A stretch of DNA of 64,000 nt, taken from assembly GCF_021018805.1 (NCBI RefSeq), contig NC_086258.1, positions 19,622,692-19,686,691 of the forward strand, written 5' to 3'. Below the pieces are notes generated by a model. It was not told the DNA's origin and did not search any database. It was given only the letters and a program-made list of their open reading frames with translations. The position numbers were made by a program, and so were the translations under genes. This document shows, in pieces, positions 57,181-64,000 of this stretch (the stretch's first letter is position 1; every line of letters starts with the position of its first letter). Source of the stretch: Prinia subflava. Lineage: Eukaryota > Chordata > Aves > Passeriformes > Cisticolidae.

Positions 57181-60100
57181 TTGGCAGGTTGGTCTGGAGG
57201 AGATGCACAGCGCTAGGTCGGGCACCCGCGGTCTCGGGAGTCACAGCTGGAGAGGATCGTGTCGTTTTCCACGCTATCGTGGCTTTTTTCTCTAAGGTTT
57301 TGGCCTGACAAAGCAGATGCTTCCTGTTCCCTTTTGCCTTTTCAGCATGCATTTTAAAGCGAATTTTTTTTTTTTTACAAAGCTTATTTCCAAACCTTTT
57401 ATTAGAGCTCTTCCTGGAGCTGTGGATGGATTTTTCGGTGGACGTCACTGGGTATCAGGTGGAATTTTAACAGCATTTCATTGCTTGAAGTGTTAAATGT
57501 GGCTGTCATAAAGCAGGTTACAGCATTTCGAGGCTTCTAATAAAATTTGTCAGCCTTTACCTGAGGCTGGTAAAAGGGATTATTTCTTTTTAACAGTTTG
57601 AGTAATGGATACTTTTCCCCCTTCAGTTGCCTCTTCTGTTAATGTCATTAAGTTTGTCAGTGGAAACTGTTATGCCCTTAAGAGAGTACTGGTTTCACTG
57701 GTCTGGTAAAAAGAGAGGACCTAAGGTTTAGGAACAAGCCTCGCTTTGAACCTGTTCTTCAGATTAGTAATTGCAACAGCTATAACTACAAAAATAAACC
57801 TTCTATACATTTCCTCAGAGAAAAAAAGATAAAGGAGTCATTCAAGACCATTATACGACATCTTGATTCAGAAAGGAGACAAAACAAGTCATAATAAAAC
57901 ATACTCTCCAGTCTGCTGGGATCCTCCCGTTAGCAGCTGATCATCAGTAGTTCTTAGAAAAAGAAATTTGTTAGGGAAAGTATTTTTTCTGGTTATGTGA
58001 CAGTAAATATCCATGTCACACACCTTTAGGAATTTCCCTTGCCCTTGGGGTGTTTGGGCTCTGTAGGCTGGAGAAGCGTTTTTGTGTTGCAGCTGGAATG
58101 TAGCAGGCATGAATTCTCCCAAGATGTGAATTGTACAATTGGACACACTCTTTGTGTTGAATTCCCAGGTTTGGAGCATTAAGAAGCTGGATACTGTTTC
58201 CTGTTCTAACTTTGATTTTTAAAATTATTTGTTAAGAAGAGGAAGTGTGCACCATCCTTAGTTTGTCCTGGTGTTCATTTTGGAGCACTGGAAATGTTGA
58301 AAGCCCAAGAAACCCCAGGTTCTGTTGGTGTCCTCACATCTCTCTGGGAGTTTTGGAAGTTCTCACACACAGTTTTGTTCTCCTTGCTTTTGTCTGGCTT
58401 CTCCAGCTAACCCAAGATCTCCTGCTTATGAAAATGAGATCAGGAGTTTATGTTTCAAGATTTATTTTGCTGCAGCTGTTCATTTAGGTTGGATTCTGCA
58501 GGCTGGAAAGCAGACAGCAATCAAGCTCTTGAAGTACTGAGCAGGCTTCTTTTGTGTCTAAGAGCAGATTGTTAGATTTAGGTTACATATCTGGAGCTTT
58601 GTACACGTGTCTCTCCTAATAATAGTCAACTCCAAGCTGTTTAATTTCACCTTTTACTTCTAGACCAGCAGCATGCTGCAGACTTGAGGGTGTTTTCCTG
58701 AGGAAACAAATCTAAATACAGGCTGCAGCCCCCAGCCATCAGTGGTGCAACCAGTCTTTTGGCTCAAACTTCAGTCTTTGCTCTGCAGCCAGTTTGAAGA
58801 TTAATATTAACCTTCCCAGGGTACTCTTAAAAAAGCTGGAATTTGACATGCCCACATAGTTATTTTTATTTTTTATTTGGCTCAGACTGGTGGGAGCAGC
58901 CCTTGGTGTGATACTGGATGGAACAAGGGCACAAGAGGAGCGTGAGAGTATTTTATTTTTGTAAGTGCCACTGAAGAGCAGTGGAGATGCAGTGCCAGGG
59001 TGGAATTCTGGCAGGAGCTTACCTGGATAGCTGAAGTGATGTGCTGGGGCTGGCGCAGGGTGTGAAGGTGCCTCTCTCCACAGAGTGCTGCGTCCTCCCG
59101 GCGGCGGCTCCAACTTCTCCCTGGGCTTTGATGAGCCCCAAGAACAACCCGTGAGGAGGAACAAAATGGCATCCAGCATCTTTGGAACTCCTGAGGAGAA
59201 CCCACCTTCCTGGGCTAAAGCATCAGGTGAGGCTCTAGGGCTTTGTTTCCACATCTGCTGACGGGTGTTGATTCATTTTGTGGCTCAGCCTAATGCTGCT
59301 GGTGACTGCTGTGGAAACCAGAGTTCCCTTCCCACTTGGTACTTTGGGGTTATAAATGATGTCTGCTTGCAGAGAATTGTGTATTTCTCATTAATTTCTT
59401 CCAGAAGGGTTTATGCAAGTGTTGGGCATGTTGCAAGCAGAGAATTGTATTTTGGATGGAATTTCTCCAAGTCAAGTCACACAAGTGGACTTGTGTCTTA
59501 CTGTTTGGAGTAGCACTGACGGGTCTGAATTATTCAGGGGAATTTTAGCCTTGTGTTCTCACAGCTGGGTTTAAGCTTCCCTTTCTTCAGAGCACTGCCA
59601 GAAATGGGTGGCTTTGGGACCCCAACCTCCATCTGTTTAAATGACACCCTCATTGGATGGGGTGCTGCTGTAAGACAATAATTTGTGAGTTAGTATGTAA
59701 AGGACCAGGGCTCTAATTTCAAGGAAAAACCTCTCCCAAAGTACCCAAACCTGTGACTATTTGTGATCTGCTTTCACATTATGTTTCTCTTGCAACCTGA
59801 TTAGAATCAATCTCTGCTTGTAGGGGCTAAGCCAGGTGAAACCAGAGACAGCTGTGAATCCTCTGGACCACAAAGAACAAACTCAACTGAGGCAAACTGT
59901 GGAGACTTTGTAGATCCCAAGGTCAGTACTTGACTACAAAGAGCCTGATAAAGGACAATTCACACTCTGTGTGGGATTGATTTATCACGCATGTTCACAC
60001 AGTTGGAAGCATTGTAGGATTTGAATCCTTTCTCTCAAATTTGTTTTTTCCTGAAGGTTCCCCTTTTCATCTGATACTCTTCCAGTGTGCTGAGGAAGGA

Positions 60101-61834
60101 AGGGCTGGATTTTTCACAAGGACCACTTTGTAGAGCTCTCAACCCATCTCATTGCTGAGACAGTAATGAAGTGATGTGAAACCTAATTTCAGCTCTGTGT
60201 GTGATTGTGGGTTTAAACATCTCAGAGACAATACAGCAGACTCTGTGTGAGTCTTGACAAAGAACTTGGTTTCACATCCCAGCAGACTCTTACCTCTGTG
60301 GTGTCAATGCTTGTTTTCTTTTAATAATACCATCGGGTGTGTTATTTTCTGTATAAACTCTTCACCTAGTGGCAATATGGAGCAGGATTTGTAGCGCTAA
60401 TGGTGTTAAGTAAAATTTGCTAGATGTGTAATTACATTTAATGGAAAAAACAGATTCTTTTGAGGCACAGTAAATTCAGTAAAAAAACAGTTATTTGTCT
60501 GAACTTGGATCCCTAGGAATGTAGGATAGCCTGTATTTGCATGAACAAAGTGGAAAAAAAATCTTGTTTAAAACTCTCAAGCCTTTGGTTTTCTGAAAAG
60601 GACTGGGTAGGTAAATAATTATCTCAAAAGTTGCAGCAGACACCTTGTATCTTAGGTTTTATTTTGGTAATTGGTATCAAGCACCACAACCCATTCTTGT
60701 TATTAATTGTAGCTTTAAGTCACAAAATTGTTCTTTGTTACAAAAAAAGTCTTGTTTCAGTTTAGCAAATATAAGTGAGTTTGTTTTCTGTGGTATATTT
60801 TTAGCTATAAATGTAACCATTTAGTCTAATTCTTTCTACTAAATTGTTTTAAATACTGTGGTTCTCAGCTTTGCAAACAGTTGCTTCTCATGTGGAACAC
60901 TACTTTTTTCAGTAATTCAGCTGCAAACAGCTTGACACTTTAGGTGATACATTTGTGTCAGTTTCTGTGCTTTTTTAAAATCCCAATTTCTGCAGTTTCA
61001 CTGTGTAATTAACAATGTTAAAGCTATGAAAGTTGATAAACCTGATGCCATTGAGGCTGCTGCTGGGAGACTCCCTTTCTTTGTGTCAAGCTGCAGCCTG
61101 TGAACAGATTCAGCATGTAAAGAACTGTTAATGTAGTGAGGGAAACTTCATCAGGAAAAAAAAGCTGATCTATGTTTCACAAATTTAAATAGTTATATAA
61201 TAGTTAAGAAGTTAAATACCCTGGACAGAACAAATGCTCTTGTCCTTGCCAACAGATAAATGTTTGGTGTTGCAAAGAGTTGCTCAGTAGAAAGCAGAGG
61301 ACACTCAACTCTTGCTTGTTGCTGTCAGTGTAATTTTTTTGCCCTTCCTGCTGGGCAGTGGGAATATTCTGGATCCTGTCAGTGCTGCTTGATTTGGGAT
61401 GCTCTGTGCAATAAAGCACCTTATCCACCTCTGTCCTTCACTGTGGGAATAACAAATCTGCCATGTGTCATCACGGATTGCTCCATTCTAACAACTTTTA
61501 GAAGTATGTTAGGCAAATAACTGGTTAAATTATAAGTCAGTTTGTAAGAAATGGTGGTTTCAAAGCCACGATTTCAATCTGCAGAATTATGAGTGCAGAA
61601 CCCACTGTGCCACTCTGGGTGGCACCTCTGTCCCTCAGAGCCCGTTGCTGCTCTGAAGGTGCCTCCCTGAGCTGTGGCTCAGCGTGGTGCCACACAGAGC
61701 AGTGTGCCCACTCACCATGGTCACACCCTGGAGGAGAATCCACTCCATGGAACAGGAAAATGCTTTGTGAAACATGAGATGTAACATGTTCCTCTCTCTT
61801 TTCTAGGGAGGAGATGTTGGTGGTGACATTTTTG
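56473..61834 (+). CDS. JPT1: Jupiter microtubule-associated homolog 1 (HN1), 5' part
   Basis: Four coding exons are seen: 56473-56528, 59084-59226, 59824-59921 and 61807-61834. They are in frame and give 108 codons plus one base; the C-terminal exon or exons lie beyond the window. The start [19 protein letters not shown] and the motif [19 protein letters not shown] with [15 protein letters not shown] are diagnostic of the JPT1/HN1 family, which is small, basic, disordered and Ser-rich. Family knowledge: JPT1 is a cytosolic and nuclear phosphoprotein linked to proliferation, GSK3-beta/beta-catenin signalling and microtubules. Exon 3 ([14 protein letters not shown]...) and exon 4 (GGDVGGDIF) are more variable. 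The paralogue JPT2 is less likely because of the MTTT start and the SUMO2 linkage. The TATA/CCAAT promoter is distinctive in this window. Confidence 0.93.
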
Positions 61835-64000
61835 GTGAGTAACTTCCTTGGACTCCTCTGGTAAAAGCCTGCTGCAGGTGGCTTTGCAGGAGAAGAGGAT
61901 GTAGGATCTATAAATGGTCATTTATTAGGAGAGAGGCAGCCTGGGGTTGTCCCTGGAACCCATCAAATCAACAGTGACCAGCTGCTTCAGTGGAGTTTGG
62001 GCATGGAGGGAAATGGTGCTGTTGCTCATCAGGGTAAAAAGGAGAGCAGTCCTGTTGGTTTGTTTTGCCAGCAGCTGTTGGTGTCAAGATTTGCCTAAGT
62101 ACCAGAAGGTAAGGTGGAGACTCTTGCAAACAGTTCAGTGATTGAAAGGCGACACTGCTGTTAAACTTGCTTGTAATTAAATAAGACAGTCAACACAAAT
62201 GATTTTAGTTTAGCCGTTTTCTTCTTTCCCGTTGTCTTCCTGTACAGCAAACTCCACATTCACAGGAAGAATCAAACTCACCTTCTGCTTCTGGAAGTGT
62301 CTGCATTAACCAGCTCTTGACTTCCTGATGCTTTTTAAATGCTGATTTTTGCCAAGGAAGTTGATCTGCATACTGCAAATCTCCTGTAAACAGACATTTC
62401 CCCTTCAAGTGCTTTTTCTAGCTCTGAGGCTGGAAATGTCTCCTTTGCAAGATTCACTTTAGGAATAGCTGACTTCCTGATGACAGGAATGTGTGTGTTG
62501 ACTGCTGCTTTCCAAGTGCTACTTTCAACACCTAAGAGTGGTGGGACATCCCTGGGGCCATTAGCACCTCCATGTCCTCAAAAGACACTGCTGGGAGGGG
62601 GGAGAGCTTTTCCAGAACATTTCCACTACCTCTGAGTGCTATCTGTGCTCAAAATAAGTGTTGCCTCTCTAGCAGGCTGCTTCTAATGCCACTGTACAGG
62701 CTCTAGGATTTCTTTCCCATGTCTGTCTGATCTTAATTAGCACTTGTAGGCATCTAGAGTTTAAGCATTGAGTAGGAGGATGTGGTTTGCTAATACAAGA
62801 AGGCTGCTCTAAGGGCTCTGCTGCTTTTCCTGTTGCTTGTTTAAACCAGCTCCCCACAGGGCAGAGGAGATCCCACAAACAGCAGGGAGGTGAGAAGGGC
62901 TGAGATGCCAGGAAACAGAAATAGGATTGCCTGGGATCAGGACAGCTGGCTGAAATTTGGAGTGCAAAATGGTATTCCTGACTTTTTAAAAAAGTTCAGA
63001 TTTTCACAGGTGTTGTATTTGTCTTTTGGTTTTTTTTTCTGGCAAGTGACAGTGAAGGAAGTTCTTACTAAGGGTCAGGTGAATCTGTGCTGGGAGGTAG
63101 TTAAAAAGCAAGTGTTATGGAAGGTAACTGGGATTGTTTCCTGTTGTGGCCATGACTGAAAATTAAATTTTTAAAGGTGGCCAAGATGAAATTAAAATGG
63201 CAGTCAAAGGGTTGAATGTTAAACGTTCACTGATGGTTGTTAGGAAGGAGTAGAAATTAATGCCTCCTGGAAATGGTGTCTGGCAGATACCTGAACACCC
63301 TGATGGATTGTTGAAGGGATTCCAACCACTGATTGCTTCAGGTGTTGTAGCTCAGTGGAGCCCAGTCTTGCTGATCTGGCTGTCACTCCTCCCCTGGATT
63401 TCCCTGCTGTGGGGCAGACCTGGGCTGCTGGATATCCCACTGGTCCAGCTGTGACTTTGTACTGGCATTGTAGGGCTGTCTCTGGGTTTGGAAAGGAACA
63501 ATGAACACCTCCAAGCTGACAAGTTCACAGCACAACCAGATTCTTAATAGCTTTCTGTAATTAAAAATGTTTATTCTTTTGAATGTAGAAATTATTTTCT
63601 ATATGTAACTGATTATAAAACCCCAAGTATGTGTTAGGTGGGACATATATATTTATTAATCAAGCCTGTCTAGGGTAAAAAAACCCCATTTCTTCTGCAG
63701 CAGGGCTCTTATTTCCTCTTTGGGAGCTGTACTTTCTGTACATCAGAATCCCCAGTGGCTTGCAGTGCACTCAGCAGAGAGCTGTTCCAGGGATTAGACC
63801 CTTTCTGAGAAGGGAAGAGCTTTGATATTTTATCTGATCCTGTTGGTTTTACCACTTCACTCATCAGGTTGGCAAACTTACCTTGATTATGTGGTAGGTG
63901 CTAACGTGTAGCAGCTACACAAGGAGCTACAGAAACTTCCCCCAAAGCCTCCTGTCCTGGTAATTCTTGTTTCTTTTGTGATTCAGGGGCAGTGTGAGCT
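61835..64000 (+). other. JPT1: JPT1 intron 4 / window end
   Basis: No exon is recognised with confidence. A good acceptor (pyrimidine-rich, ATTCAG) occurs at 63981-63986, 14 bases before the window edge. Read in the phase left by exon 4, the following bases meet TGA at once; in the phase left by exon 3 they are open. The final JPT1 exon therefore cannot be placed from this window. Confidence 0.5.

Noticed and set aside
56188..57448. Open frames of 239-347 codons on both strands around JPT1 exon 1
   Set aside because: Another CpG-island artefact. The real coding part here is only 56473-56528.

Overview
The window is vertebrate nuclear DNA and almost certainly avian. The genes are multi-exon with GT-AG introns and GC-rich CpG-island promoters. 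The recognisable interspersed repeats are mostly truncated CR1 LINE ends of the bird/reptile type (for example 3866-3920, 37165-37372, 41921-42100). Proteins were identified by reading exons and comparing them with remembered vertebrate orthologues; no search was run. Species cannot be fixed from sequence alone; a bird is favoured by the compact introns and the CR1 content.

Layout, left to right: MIF4GD (+, 3' part only, 1-1645); MRPS7 (-, 3043-6231); GGA3 (+, 6355-23342); NUP85 (-, 25911-36703); a ~6 kb intergenic stretch; SUMO2 (+, 42749-48899); a ~7 kb intergenic stretch; JPT1/HN1 (+, 56473 to beyond the window end). This is the same gene block and relative orientation as human chromosome 17q25 (from memory), so it is a conserved syntenic segment rather than an accessory region. 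MIF4GD/MRPS7 and GGA3/NUP85 are convergent pairs with 3' ends a few hundred bases apart. MRPS7/GGA3 is a head-to-head pair with only 123 bp between start codons, sharing one GC-box-rich promoter. All exon junctions listed keep frame. The reconstructed lengths are MRPS7 233 aa, GGA3 751 aa, NUP85 651 aa and SUMO2 95 aa, with MIF4GD (190 aa seen) and JPT1 (108 codons seen) partial.

The genes do not form one pathway. They cover histone-mRNA translation (MIF4GD), mitochondrial translation (MRPS7), trans-Golgi sorting (GGA3), the nuclear pore and kinetochore (NUP85), SUMO conjugation (SUMO2) and a proliferation-linked microtubule-associated phosphoprotein (JPT1). They are housekeeping-type genes with CpG-island promoters. 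JPT1 differs in having a TATA box preceded by six CCAAT boxes, several about 31-33 bp apart.

I found no convincing undescribed multi-gene system. The observations most worth a second look are the JPT1 CCAAT array; an unidentified short divergent reading frame with its own polyadenylation signal beside it; a ~155 bp repeat present twice in GGA3 introns; an isolated D-box-like site in the SUMO2 island; and several young tandem duplications.
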